Positions 27,976 to 35,667 are shown, counted from the first letter of the stretch. The stretch is 64,000 bases of DNA from Streptomyces pinistramenti (GCF_020564935.1 NZ_JAJCXB010000030.1:1-64000); one strand, 5' to 3'. Translations and numbers: made by a program. Notes: generated by a model from the letters alone, not told the origin.

Positions 27976-28030
27976 GCGACAATCAACGACGTGACAGCCA
28001 AAACGCCACGAAGTGTCGTTGCAGTGTTAA
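27042..28030. mobile_element. IS701-family remnant, truncated by the IS630 insertion
   Basis: The right terminus is preserved near 28002-28026 (ending GTCGTTGCAGTG) next to TTAA, which fits the YTAR target of IS701 relatives. The left part, with the end of the transposase gene, is missing beyond the IS630 element. Confidence 0.75.
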
Positions 28031-28496
28031 GCGGCAGAGCCCGATTCCGCCTCGTTGCGTATTACTTTCAGACAATCGTAGAGCGCTCCACGCCTATCGA
28101 GCGCCGCGCCGAAATCAGCACCTGCTCCAGTCATGGCGCCCGATACCGGCAGACATAGCCGACATGAGAACGGCGACGGTTCTGCCACTTGCGCCGAGCG
28201 CCGCAAGGTTCATGCGCGACCTCGCTATTGGGCGAGAAGAGGGGCGACGAGCCCCGCGGGCCTCCAGACACCAGCTGCTGCAACGGAACGGCATACCTGA
28301 GCAACCATTCGGCTGCAGCCCAAGTGCCGCCACACTAGGTACCTGTTAATCCCCGATGAGCTACGCACCATGACTGGAACCCCCCTTCTCGCTACTTCAC
28401 CTCACCTCCAGCAGAACTTCTTAACAGGAGGAATTGTGCGCATGTTACACTCGCGGGCCGAAAAGAAGGTAACCTTGTATCAGGGGGCGGCAAGCC
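28031..28496. other. Non-coding stretch upstream of the type VII-type cassette
   Basis: 465 bases without a convincing gene. It contains a perfect AGGAGG at 28426-28431 followed by GTG (28436) and ATG (28442). That frame runs 67 codons to 28636, its fourth codon is the rare TTA, and it overlaps the start of the next gene out of frame. It may be a leader peptide or a decayed start. Base composition is lower in GC than the core. The promoter of the cassette must lie here, but no clear -35/-10 pair stands out. Confidence 0.4.
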
Positions 28497-28838
28497 ATGT
28501 CCAACTCACGGCAATTCAAGGTCGATGTTCAAGAGTTGGGTTCCTTGGCAGCGCGCTTGGAACACTGCACGGAGTCGATGAAGCACGCGAGCAGCGATCT
28601 CCGGAGTGCGAGCACGGGAGATCTCGGCAGCGCTGACATCGACAAGGCCGGAGCCGAATTCAAGAGCTCCTGGGAATACGGAATCGATCAGATCACCCAG
28701 CTGACGGATGCCATCAAAAAGGGCCTACAGACCACGGCCCGGGCATACAATGAGACGGATAGCGCTATCCAGCAGGCGCTTGACAAGGGAAACCGGCAGC
28801 ACGGCGGAAGCAGCGCAGGAACCGGCCCGTTCGGCTGA
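28497..28838 (+). CDS. WXG100-like small helical protein (type VII secretion-associated)
   Basis: A 113-residue protein predicted as a helical hairpin. Helix 1 is VDVQELGSLAARLEHCTESM. The loop/turn region is GDLGSADIDKAGAEF, then SSWEYGIDQ, and helix 2 is QITQLTDAIKKGLQTTARAY, with a Gly/Ser-rich tail. Spacing and the F-x3-W-x2-G turn resemble WXG100/ESX proteins, though the exact WxG tripeptide is absent. It is the first gene of a four-gene run, 53 bp ahead of a large putative type VII substrate; in such pairs the small protein usually acts as secretion partner. A G-rich ribosome site precedes the ATG. Codon use is less GC-biased than in the core. Confidence 0.7.
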   Translation: MSNSRQFKVDVQELGSLAARLEHCTESMKHASSDLRSASTGDLGSADIDKAGAEFKSSWEYGIDQITQLTDAIKKGLQTTARAYNETDSAIQQALDKGNRQHGGSSAGTGPFG

Positions 28839-28891
28839 GCCTGCGGCAGACGCAAGTACTCAGATTTCAAAAGAAATTACAGGGGGGCGAG

Positions 28892-30133
28892 TTGTCGCTC
28901 AGCGAGCAACTGTGGGGATACGGCGGCGGCGATCCGTACGAGAACAATGGCAGCTTCCCCGGATTGCAGTTCAATCCGGCGCCCGGAGTGCCGCAGGCGG
29001 TCAATGATCTCGTTGAGGATCTCAACCGCGCATGGAAGAACATCACAAGCGCCTCAGAAACGCTGAACAACGTCGGCGGTCACGAATGGAGCGGCACTGC
29101 TGCGGAAGCGTTCCGAGCCAAGACCCAGGCACTCCCTAAACTTCTGGACGAGGCCGGCAAGAGCTTCAAGCTGGCACACGACGTTCTGGAGAAATGGCAG
29201 AGCCAGCTGGGCTCGATGCAGTCCAAGACGCAGTCGTACGAAGCCGACGCCAAAACCGCCCGTAAGCGCGCCGAGCGAGCAGAGCAGAACGAAGACCTGA
29301 AGGTTTTTCGCTTCGGCGGAATCGGGATGACCGACGCCGAGGCCGAGGATGCCAAAAGGCGCTATAACGCAGCCATCAACGAACTCGGTGCGGCACAGGA
29401 TGAGCTGGAAGGAATCCTCTCCTCAGCCAACAATATCCGAAACCAGCACGAGGAACTTGCCGGCAAAATCGCCTCGCTCCTCAAGGCGGCTGCCGAACAA
29501 GCCCCCGAGGGACCAGGGCTTTTTGACGAACTGAAGCATGGCCTGGACCAACTGGTCAAGGGGCAGGAGCTTTTCTTCCACACAGTAACTCAGTGGGTGA
29601 AGGACCACGCCAATGCCATCGCGGCGATCGGAGACACATTCGCCACCATCAGTACGGTGACGGGGCTGGTGGGTGTGGTACTTGATGAAGCATTCCCTCC
29701 CGCCGGCATAGCCATGGGGGGCATATCGGCCGTCACCTCGGGGCTGGCCCTCGGACTGCACCTTGTGGCTAAAGAAGGTGGCGCCGAAGTCAGCGATCGA
29801 ACCCTCACCGAGGACGGCCTTGGACTGGTCTCCTTCGGGGTGGGAAAAGTCGCAAAACAAATTGGCGAGGCAGAGTCCATCGGCAAGATGGTGAATAAGC
29901 TTGGCACGATGATCGGGGTCGGCGGAGGCGCTATGGCTATCGAAGACTGGCACAATGACCAGTCACCACTCAAGCAGTTCCTGCCGCAAAACAAAGCAGA
30001 GGGGGCGGCCATGGGTGGGACGCTCCTGCTCGGTGGACCTCTCGGTCCGGTGACGGCCTTGGGCATAGCCTTCAGTCACGCCTGGGAGTCCGGCAGCGAA
30101 AAAGATAGAGCAGCACACCAGGCGAATGGCTAG
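28892..30133 (+). CDS. Putative type VII-secreted protein (WXG100-like N-terminus, no recognisable toxin domain)
   Basis: A 413-residue protein with a TTG start behind GGGGGGCGAG. Residues 28-130 match the N-terminal T7SS signal domain of Streptomyces polymorphic toxins: AVNDLVEDLNRAWKNITSAS, then GGHEWSGTAAEAFRAKTQ with the WxG turn, ALPKLLDEAGKSF, and a long coiled-coil. A second helical hairpin follows (about 150-205). Residues 230-300 are hydrophobic and Gly/Ala-rich (FATISTVTGLVGVVLDEAF, GGISAVTSGLALGLHLVA), as are residues 330-395. Polymorphic toxins of this type end in a variable nuclease or similar domain; none is visible here. It may be a membrane-acting effector or a structural secretion component. 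Confidence 0.7.
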   Translation: MSLSEQLWGYGGGDPYENNGSFPGLQFNPAPGVPQAVNDLVEDLNRAWKNITSASETLNNVGGHEWSGTAAEAFRAKTQALPKLLDEAGKSFKLAHDVLEKWQSQLGSMQSKTQSYEADAKTARKRAERAEQNEDLKVFRFGGIGMTDAEAEDAKRRYNAAINELGAAQDELEGILSSANNIRNQHEELAGKIASLLKAAAEQAPEGPGLFDELKHGLDQLVKGQELFFHTVTQWVKDHANAIAAIGDTFATISTVTGLVGVVLDEAFPPAGIAMGGISAVTSGLALGLHLVAKEGGAEVSDRTLTEDGLGLVSFGVGKVAKQIGEAESIGKMVNKLGTMIGVGGGAMAIEDWHNDQSPLKQFLPQNKAEGAAMGGTLLLGGPLGPVTALGIAFSHAWESGSEKDRAAHQANG

Positions 30134-30141
30134 GAGTAACG

Positions 30142-30825
30142 TTGCAGGACTTCTCCATTATCGTAGCCGTGGCCCTTTTGCTGGCCTTCATCATCTGCGC
30201 TCCACTGTACCTGTATCACGATCACATTGGCTCGTCAGCAGCACGCGAACGCCGTAAGGCAGAGATCATTCAGTCCTTCGACGGACGCCTGGAAGTCGTC
30301 GTACGTGCCGCCGGAACCGGCCTGTCTCGCGAGGAAACAGTGTTGCTGGCACGGCAGTACGGCTATGAATTCTGGAAATGGGAAACGTACAACAGGACTG
30401 GCCTCTACATGAGGATGCGGCGGGCACAGTTTCCCCATCCTCCGCCGCCCTTGGAGAATAATTTCCCCCCTGCATACCCGTACCAGCCGTATGGGGAGGC
30501 GCCGTTCCAGCAAAACCAGCCCATCATGCGCCCGGGCGCAGAAATCCCCACCGTCCGCCACCAGCTCAATAAAGCACCTGGCACCTGGACTTGGCGTAGA
30601 ACCGGGACGATCTTGTCGCTTCTCGCGACGGGGACAAGTCTGACGACAGTCATCGACATTTTCTCGGGTTCTTCATTCACCGCGCCGGGCTCCATCACCA
30701 TCGCACTTTCTGCCGGCGCACTCATCTCTTTCGCCATCAATCATTCGCTTGCGCGTCGCGCCCCTAACGCCAAGGACGCCACGCATGGAGCCACCCCTCC
30801 GACACCAGGAAATCAAGCACAGTGA
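30142..30825 (+). CDS. Membrane protein with SFDGR-GTGLS-QYGY domain
   Basis: A 227-residue protein. The N-terminal helix (IIVAVALLLAFIICAPLYLY) is followed by a basic segment and a conserved domain with SFDGR, GTGLS, RQYGY, KWETY and MRMRR. A Pro/Tyr-rich linker and two C-terminal helices (about 160-200) complete it. It shares order and layout with the protein at 7773-8405, so both belong to one unnamed family. TTG 30142 follows TAGGAG and begins 8 bases after the previous stop; its own stop overlaps the next start (GTGA). Translation is therefore tied to the type VII-type genes, suggesting an immunity, anchoring or secretion role. This is inference only. Confidence 0.75.
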   Translation: MQDFSIIVAVALLLAFIICAPLYLYHDHIGSSAARERRKAEIIQSFDGRLEVVVRAAGTGLSREETVLLARQYGYEFWKWETYNRTGLYMRMRRAQFPHPPPPLENNFPPAYPYQPYGEAPFQQNQPIMRPGAEIPTVRHQLNKAPGTWTWRRTGTILSLLATGTSLTTVIDIFSGSSFTAPGSITIALSAGALISFAINHSLARRAPNAKDATHGATPPTPGNQAQ

Positions 30826-31553
30826 ATCTGAGTTTTGAAATTTCATCCGCATTCGAAGAGATTAAGGTTGGACTGAGTTACGAAGAAGTGCGACATGAAG
30901 CCGCATCAAGGGCGCTGGAAAGAGGGGCCGAGCGCACCCCGGAGCAGCTGGAAGAAATAGCAACGGCATACGTGAGAACAGCCGAGATGCTTCAGGCTGA
31001 AGGGGTGGTGTACGCCGCATCCTGCTTCGGTCAGTTTGTGGACGAGTGGTCAACTGGAACCTTGACCGTAGGGCTCAGCCCGCTCACGTACACGGATGAA
31101 TCCGTTGCTGTCGAGGGAATCCGCAGCATCATGTCCCAGGAGCGTGCACAGTTCGCAGAGATCAGCACGCTGGAACTACCGTGCGGTCAGGCAGTCCTGG
31201 TAATCCAGCAGACTCCGGCTCTCCAGATCCCCGGCGCGCTCACCCCTGGAGGGCAGGATATACCCATAGATGTCGCGCAGATTCAAACATTCATTCCGGT
31301 ATCCCGGAAGGATGTGCCAGGGGAGCAGGCCCTGGTCACTGTCACCTTCAGTACGCCAAGCGTCGACCACTGGCCCGAATACAGCGAGATCGTCACCAAT
31401 TTCTTGCGTACGCTGCGATTCCTCCCTGATGGACCAGGGGAAGGGTCGGGAGTTTCTCCCACGCTTCCTCCGGATCAGAAATACAGTCAAGACGCAGAGG
31501 TTCATTCCCAAGCGACGCAAGGTAAGCCGGAAGCCCGGTCCATTTTCGGATGA
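30822..31553 (+). CDS. Hypothetical soluble protein, last gene of the type VII-type cassette
   Basis: A 243-residue protein without signal peptide or membrane helix. It has an alpha-helical front (EEVRHEAASRALERGAERTP, then EQLEEIATAYVRTAEML). A beta-rich core follows (WSTGTLTVGLSPLTYTDE, LPCGQAVLVIQQTPALQIPG), and the closing pattern WPEYSEIVTNFLRTLRFLP recalls the Mog1/LpqN-like fold, in which a final helix-strand unit is common. That resemblance is weak and only visual. The start GTG overlaps the stop of the membrane protein gene by four bases, so the two are coupled. As the distal gene next to a putative secreted effector it could be its immunity or chaperone protein, which is unproven. 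Confidence 0.65.
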   Translation: MNLSFEISSAFEEIKVGLSYEEVRHEAASRALERGAERTPEQLEEIATAYVRTAEMLQAEGVVYAASCFGQFVDEWSTGTLTVGLSPLTYTDESVAVEGIRSIMSQERAQFAEISTLELPCGQAVLVIQQTPALQIPGALTPGGQDIPIDVAQIQTFIPVSRKDVPGEQALVTVTFSTPSVDHWPEYSEIVTNFLRTLRFLPDGPGEGSGVSPTLPPDQKYSQDAEVHSQATQGKPEARSIFG

Positions 31554-31639
31554 TGAGACCATCCCTCATGCAAGCCGCAGAATCATGCGATTGCTATAAG
31601 AGGAGCGAACGGAAAGCTCCGCTGGGCTATGTCCCCTTA

Positions 31640-32501
31640 GACGGTGTCCTACATGGTGAGTTTGAGGAGCCGCTTGTAGCAGCAGAGTGCGGCGGCGAGG
31701 CCGAGGAAGGCCAGGTAGTTGGTGGGGTGACGTTCGTAGCGGTGGTTGAGTCGGCGGTAGCCGGTCAGCCAGGACATGGTCCGCTCGATCACCCACCTTC
31801 GGCGCCCGAGGCGCTCGCTGGTTTCGATGCCTTTGCGGGCGATGCGTACGCCGATGCGTTTGCCCCATAACCATCGTCGCAGGTGAGGGACGTCGTACGC
31901 CTTGTCGGCGTGGAGTCGCTGAGGTTTGGAATCAGCTGCGTGGGATTCGTGTCCCATGTGGAATGGGACAGCATCGGCTTCAGTGCGAGGCTGTCGTGGG
32001 TGTTGGCCGCGGAGAGTCCGACGCGTAGGGGCAGTCCGTCCGCGTCGGACAGGACGTGCATCTTGGAAGGGGGCTTACCCCGGTCCACGGGGCTCGGACC
32101 TGCAAGTTCGCCCCTTTTTTAGCGCGCACGTGGGCAGAGTCGAGCACGGCCCGGGACAGATCTACCAGGCCCTGCTCGTCGAGGAGTTGCAGCGCCTTCT
32201 GATGCAGCCGGCCCCAGACACCTGCCCGCGACCAGATGACGAACTGTCGGTGCACGGTTGACTTCGACGCTCCGAAGCACGGTGGCAGAGCCCGCCAGGC
32301 GCACCCGGACACCAGCACGTAGATGATCGCGGCGAAGACCGCCTCGTCATCGATGTTCGCCACCCCGCCGCCCTGCGGCCGTACCTGCACCGCGGGCAGC
32401 AAAGGCTCCGCGATCTCCCACAACCCAACTGGCACAATCCAGTCCCACCGCCCGCTCCCCATAGAAGCGGGCTACCCCAACTCACCATGTAGGACACCGT
32501 C
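31640..32501. mobile_element. IS5-family (IS427-type) element, 862 bp
   Basis: Perfect terminal inverted repeats of more than 20 bp begin GACGGTGTCCTACATGGTGA at both ends. The element is flanked by TTA at 31637-31639 and 32502-32504, consistent with a 2-3 bp target duplication. It touches the next IS701 element directly. Confidence 0.9.
31649..32462 (-). pseudogene. IS5-family transposase in three frames, one shift at an A6G4 slip site
   Basis: The first frame (to about 32120) encodes LWEIAEPLLPAVQVRPQGG, a helix-turn-helix region and the first catalytic Asp in VLDSAHVRAKKG. At the run CTAAAAAAGGGG a -1 shift continues as GELAGPSPVDRGKPPSKMHV and LSAANTHDSLALKP. Such A6G sites direct programmed frameshifting in this IS group. 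A second shift near 31960 then leads to PQRLHADKAYDVPHLRRWL (second Asp), WVIERTMSWL (Glu) and the C-terminal KRLLKLT. The second shift has no slippery signal and looks like a genuine indel, so the element is probably dead although its ends are perfect. Confidence 0.82.
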
Positions 32502-32505
32502 TTAG

Positions 32506-33911
32506 TACTGCAACGGTGTTTGTTCTGACTGGTGGGCAGGTGTTATGGGCTGTGCCCGCGTCGTTTGTGGTGACTGGCGCGGGCTTGGTGTTGTCGTCTG
32601 CGTCGCCATGTCGACCAGTGCAGGATGTGATCGACAGGCGGGGGCTGTCGATGGGTGAGGCGGTTGATCAGGCGTCTGATCTCGGCGAGGCTGAGGTGGA
32701 TGAGTTGGGAGGATCCGTTTCTGCTTTCTCCGCATCGAGTTCGCGGGCCCGCAGGACGGTCAGGCAGGCATGGACAGCCATGGACAGCGTCATGTGGCGG
32801 TGCCAGCCGGGATAGCGGCGGACTTGGTAGTCGTCCAGGCCGCACTCCTGCTTCGCGGTCTGGAAGCACTCTTCAACAGCCCACCGGCTACCTGCTGTTG
32901 AGATCAGCTGGTCCAGCGTGGTCCCGGCGGGACAATAGGCGATGTAGTAGGAAATCTCCTCGGGTCGGCTGACACTGCGGCGGGCGATAACCCAGTGCCG
33001 GCGGTCTTCGCGATGCCAGGGCCGAACCTCGACGCGAGCCCAGTCATAGACCCGCGGGCCATGTGCACCCGCACCGCACGAACGGCGTTTCCACTTCTGC
33101 CGTGGCAGGCCGGGGAACAGCTCGTGAACGGGATGGTCCATGGCCCAGCGGGTGACGACGGTGTCGTGCCGGGTGGTGGCCATGACGTGGAAGACATCGG
33201 CCTGTTCCAGCTCAGAGCGCCAGCCCTTGCTGTAGCCGTAGCCGTAGCCGGCGTCCGCCGTCACCCATCCGAACGGGATCTTGTCGTTGATCGCCCGGCG
33301 GACCATCGCCTTGGCCATGGCCACCTTCGTCTCGAAGGCGACACTGTCGTCGACGCCGGCCTGCCGGCACCTTTCCCGGTCGTCGGTCCAGGACATGGGC
33401 AGATACAAGCGGCGGTCGATCAGCGTGCGTCCGCGGGCGGTGGCGTAGGCGAGGAAGACGCCAATCTGACTGTTCTCGGTGCGTCCGGCGGTGCCGGAGT
33501 ACTGCCGTTGCACCCCGGCCGAACGGATCCCCTTCTTGAGGAACCCGGTGTCATCCACGATCAGGACAGCGTCCTGGTCTCCGAGATGTTCCACGACGTA
33601 GCCGCGCACGTCGTCCAGGACCTCCTGCGCCTCCCACCCGATCCGGTTCAGCAACCGGTGCATGCGGTCAGGGCCTGCGTGCCCGGCTTCTTCCGCGAGC
33701 GTCCAGCCGTTCTTCCGCTCCAGCGGAGCAATCAGTCCTCGCATATAAGCGAGCGCCGAATCCCGCGGCTCCTGCCGGCTGAACCGGTGCACGAACCGCT
33801 CGTGCACCGCACGCAGTTCCCCGGCCCACAGCCTGACATCAGCAAGGTCCCCACCCATAGCCAGACCAACGACGAAGCCGGCCACCAGTCACGACAAACA
33901 CCGTTGCAGCA
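32506..33911. mobile_element. IS701-family element, about 1.4 kb
   Basis: Terminal inverted repeats of about 33 bp contain CTGCAACGGTGTTTGT and TGACTGGTGG at both ends. Flanks are TTAG (32502-32505) and CTAG (33912-33915), which fit the YTAR target but are not identical. That suggests a mutation, or rearrangement with the IS5 element that abuts the left end. Confidence 0.88.
32668..33885 (-). CDS. IS701-family transposase
   Basis: A 405-residue DDE transposase. It has ERKNGWTLAEEAG, VLIVDDTGFLKKGIRSAGVQ (first Asp), RQYSGTAGRTENSQIGVFLA, FGWVTADAGYG (second Asp), GSRWAVEECFQTAKQECGLD (Glu) and YPGWHRHMTLSMAVHACL. All catalytic residues are present. The last 14 residues differ from the family. 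A neighbouring frame encodes SLAEIRRLINRLTHRQPPP and about 40 further codons of the usual C-terminus, so a one-base indel near 32720 has replaced the tail. Whether the shortened protein still transposes is unclear. Relative of the truncated copy at 27042-27975. Confidence 0.88.
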   Translation of the reverse strand: MAGFVVGLAMGGDLADVRLWAGELRAVHERFVHRFSRQEPRDSALAYMRGLIAPLERKNGWTLAEEAGHAGPDRMHRLLNRIGWEAQEVLDDVRGYVVEHLGDQDAVLIVDDTGFLKKGIRSAGVQRQYSGTAGRTENSQIGVFLAYATARGRTLIDRRLYLPMSWTDDRERCRQAGVDDSVAFETKVAMAKAMVRRAINDKIPFGWVTADAGYGYGYSKGWRSELEQADVFHVMATTRHDTVVTRWAMDHPVHELFPGLPRQKWKRRSCGAGAHGPRVYDWARVEVRPWHREDRRHWVIARRSVSRPEEISYYIAYCPAGTTLDQLISTAGSRWAVEECFQTAKQECGLDDYQVRRYPGWHRHMTLSMAVHACLTVLRARELDAEKAETDPPNSSTSASPRSDA

Positions 33912-33968
33912 CTAGGGCGTGTAGATCACTAACTCGTGGCTTTCCGCTCGGTGGTTCGTTGGTCTGGC

Positions 33969-34896
33969 ATGAGTGGGTTGGAAGGGCAACGGGCCGTGCT
34001 GGCAGCCAAGTTCAGGGCGATTCTGCCGCACCTCGACGAGCGGCAGCGTCGTCTGTTGATAGGGGCGGAGGCCCAGTCCCTCGGCCATGGCGGGATCAGA
34101 GCAGTCGCCCGTGCCGCCGGTGTCCGTGAAGGCACTGTGTCTGCCGGAATGCGTGAACTCAACTCCGAACAGGCGCCGTTGGGACGTATTCGTCGGCTTG
34201 GAGGTGGCCGTAGACGCGTCGTCGACCTGAACCCGGCCGTTCGAGAAGCACTCCTCACGCTGGTCGAGCCCGACGTCCGCGGAGATCCCACGTCGCCGCT
34301 GCGCTGGACTACCAAATCCACCCGCAAGCTTGCCGAGCAGCTGACCCGGCAGGGCCACAGGATCTCCGCGGATACGGTGGGCGACCTCCTGCGCGAGGAG
34401 GGCTTCAGCCTGCAGAGCAACGCCAAGCCCCTGGAAGGCAAGCAGCACCCCGACCGGGACGCGCAGTTCCGCTACCTCAACGAGCAGGCCCGCAACCACC
34501 AAGACAGCGGTGCTCCGGTGATCAGTGTGGACACGAAGAAGAAGGAACTGGTCGGCCCCTTCAAAAACAACGGCCTGAATGGGAGCCGAGAGGCGAGCCG
34601 GTGCGGGTCGACACCCACGACTTCCCCGACCGCGAGCTGGGTAGGGCGGTGCCCTACGGCATCTACGACGTCGCCGCGAACACCGGCTGGGTCAACGTGG
34701 GCACCGACCACGACACCGCCGCGTTCGCCGTCGAATCCATCCGCCGCTGGTGGAACGGAGCCGGACGGACCAGCTCCCCGACGGCCGGCCGGCTTCTGAT
34801 CACCGCCGACGCGGGCGGCTCCAACTGCTATCGCACCCGCGCTTGGAAGACGGAGTTCGCCCGGTTCGCAGCCGGGTCCGGCCTGACGATCACCGT
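33969..34896 (+). pseudogene. ISAzo13-family transposase remnant
   Basis: It begins MSGLEGQRAVLAAKFRAILP, then LDERQRRLLIGAEAQSLGHG, GDPTSPLRWTTKSTRKLAEQ, ISADTVGDLLREEGFSLQSN and VISVDTKKKELVGPFKNNG. This is the ISAzo13 pattern including the first catalytic Asp. A one-base loss near 34576 shifts the rest (EWEPRGEPVRVDTHDFPDRE and on to LLITADAGGSNCYRTRAWKT) into a second frame. At about 34897, just after LTITVC, the sequence changes abruptly to hsdM; the family continues there with a HFPPGTSKWN-type block that is missing. The left end of the element lies against the IS701 right end at 33916. Confidence 0.85.
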
Positions 34897-35295
34897 CTGT
34901 ACGAGGGCAGCGCTGGCAGCGTGGGCGATCTTGTCCGCCGCGAACTGCTCACCGGCTACAACCTGCACACCATGCTGCGACTGCTGCCGGAGAACATCTT
35001 TTATGCCGGTGGCGTGAAGGCCCATGTCCTCTTTTTCGAAGCAGTCCCAGGACACCGCGCGGACGAAGACCCAGCCCCACACCACCTATGTGTGGACGTA
35101 CGACCTCCGCACCGGCAGCCGCTTCACCCTCAAGAAGAACCCGATGAAGCCCGAGCATTTGGCCGACTTCGAGAAGCAGGCTTTCGACCCGTCCGACCCG
35201 TACCGCAAGCACCGCAAGGAGTCCGACCAGCCCTTGCTGAGGTTGAGGCATTCGCTCAGGAACTCGGCGTCGACTTCACCACGATGTCGGAGTGA
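34897..35295 (+). pseudogene. hsdM: Type I restriction-modification DNA methyltransferase (HsdM), C-terminal remnant
   Basis: Starting at the ISAzo13 break the DNA encodes LYEGSAGSVGDLVRRELLTG, then YNLHTMLRLLPENIFYAGGV and KAHVLFFEA. After a frame change near 35060 it reads VWTYDLRTGSRFTLKKNPMK, then PEHLADFEKQAFDPSDPYRK and HRKESD, and after another change ALAEVEAFAQELGVDFTTMS with the stop at 35295. HsdM proteins have exactly this order near their C-terminus (LLRLP-GIFY-GVKANVLFF, then YDLRT-FTLK). The N6-adenine methylase motifs are upstream and lost. No hsdS or hsdR remains. The island therefore once carried a type I defence system. Confidence 0.85.
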
Positions 35296-35604
35296 GTGCG
35301 CGGTCCCTTTCCCCGTTCGGGGCTCTGGATACGCAGAAGGTCGCGGAAACCACCTCACCTCGCCCCGAGGCGAAGAGACGGCATCGATACCTCAAGCCCG
35401 ATTGCCTACGTCACCCTGGGAGCTTTCGGCCGAGGGTGGCGACGAAGCGGCTGCGGCGGGCCTCTCCACTCCATCTAGACCCCGCAGGGAGTCCGCAGGA
35501 CACCCGTAAGCGGCCGTCAGGACCCCCAACGCACGCCAACAGAGAAACACCTGTTCAGAGCCCTGCATGCGGCTCCGCCGCAGGTCAGGATCAGCTCGCA
35601 GGCA

Positions 35605-35618
35605 TTCCGGTTCAACGT
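35605..35618 (+). repeat. Direct repeat, putative att site at the island's right end
   Basis: The same 14 bases as in the ychF end (21740-21753). Read in the ychF frame it again gives FRFNV and a stop (GTG TAG), as expected when an element brings or regenerates the end of its target gene. Bases on both sides differ from the ychF copy. The rest of 35296-35745 holds no gene; only this repeat and a terminator are visible. Confidence 0.65.
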
Positions 35619-35667
35619 GTAGCAAGTTGCGTACTGCGCGCTAGGTAACTCGTCAAACGCGCAGATC

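Larger units (their letters stand above)
21740..35618. mobile_element. Degraded genomic island integrated at the 3' end of ychF
   Basis: About 13.9 kb is bounded by a 14-bp direct repeat, one copy in the last codons of ychF and the other at 35605. Next to the ychF copy lies the tail of a tyrosine integrase gene. The interior is dominated by accessory DNA: a broken HTH regulator, a Nudix hydrolase, six IS units, an hsdM remnant and a lower-GC four-gene type VII-type cassette. This is the standard signature of site-specific integration into the end of a conserved gene, followed by decay. It may be a former actinomycete integrative element, since Nudix genes are common passengers there. No replication or transfer gene is left to prove it. 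Confidence 0.75.

Noticed and set aside
28164..28349. A 61-codon frame upstream of the type VII-type cassette
   Set aside because: It has no ribosome site and no conserved feature, and overlaps an equally long antisense frame.
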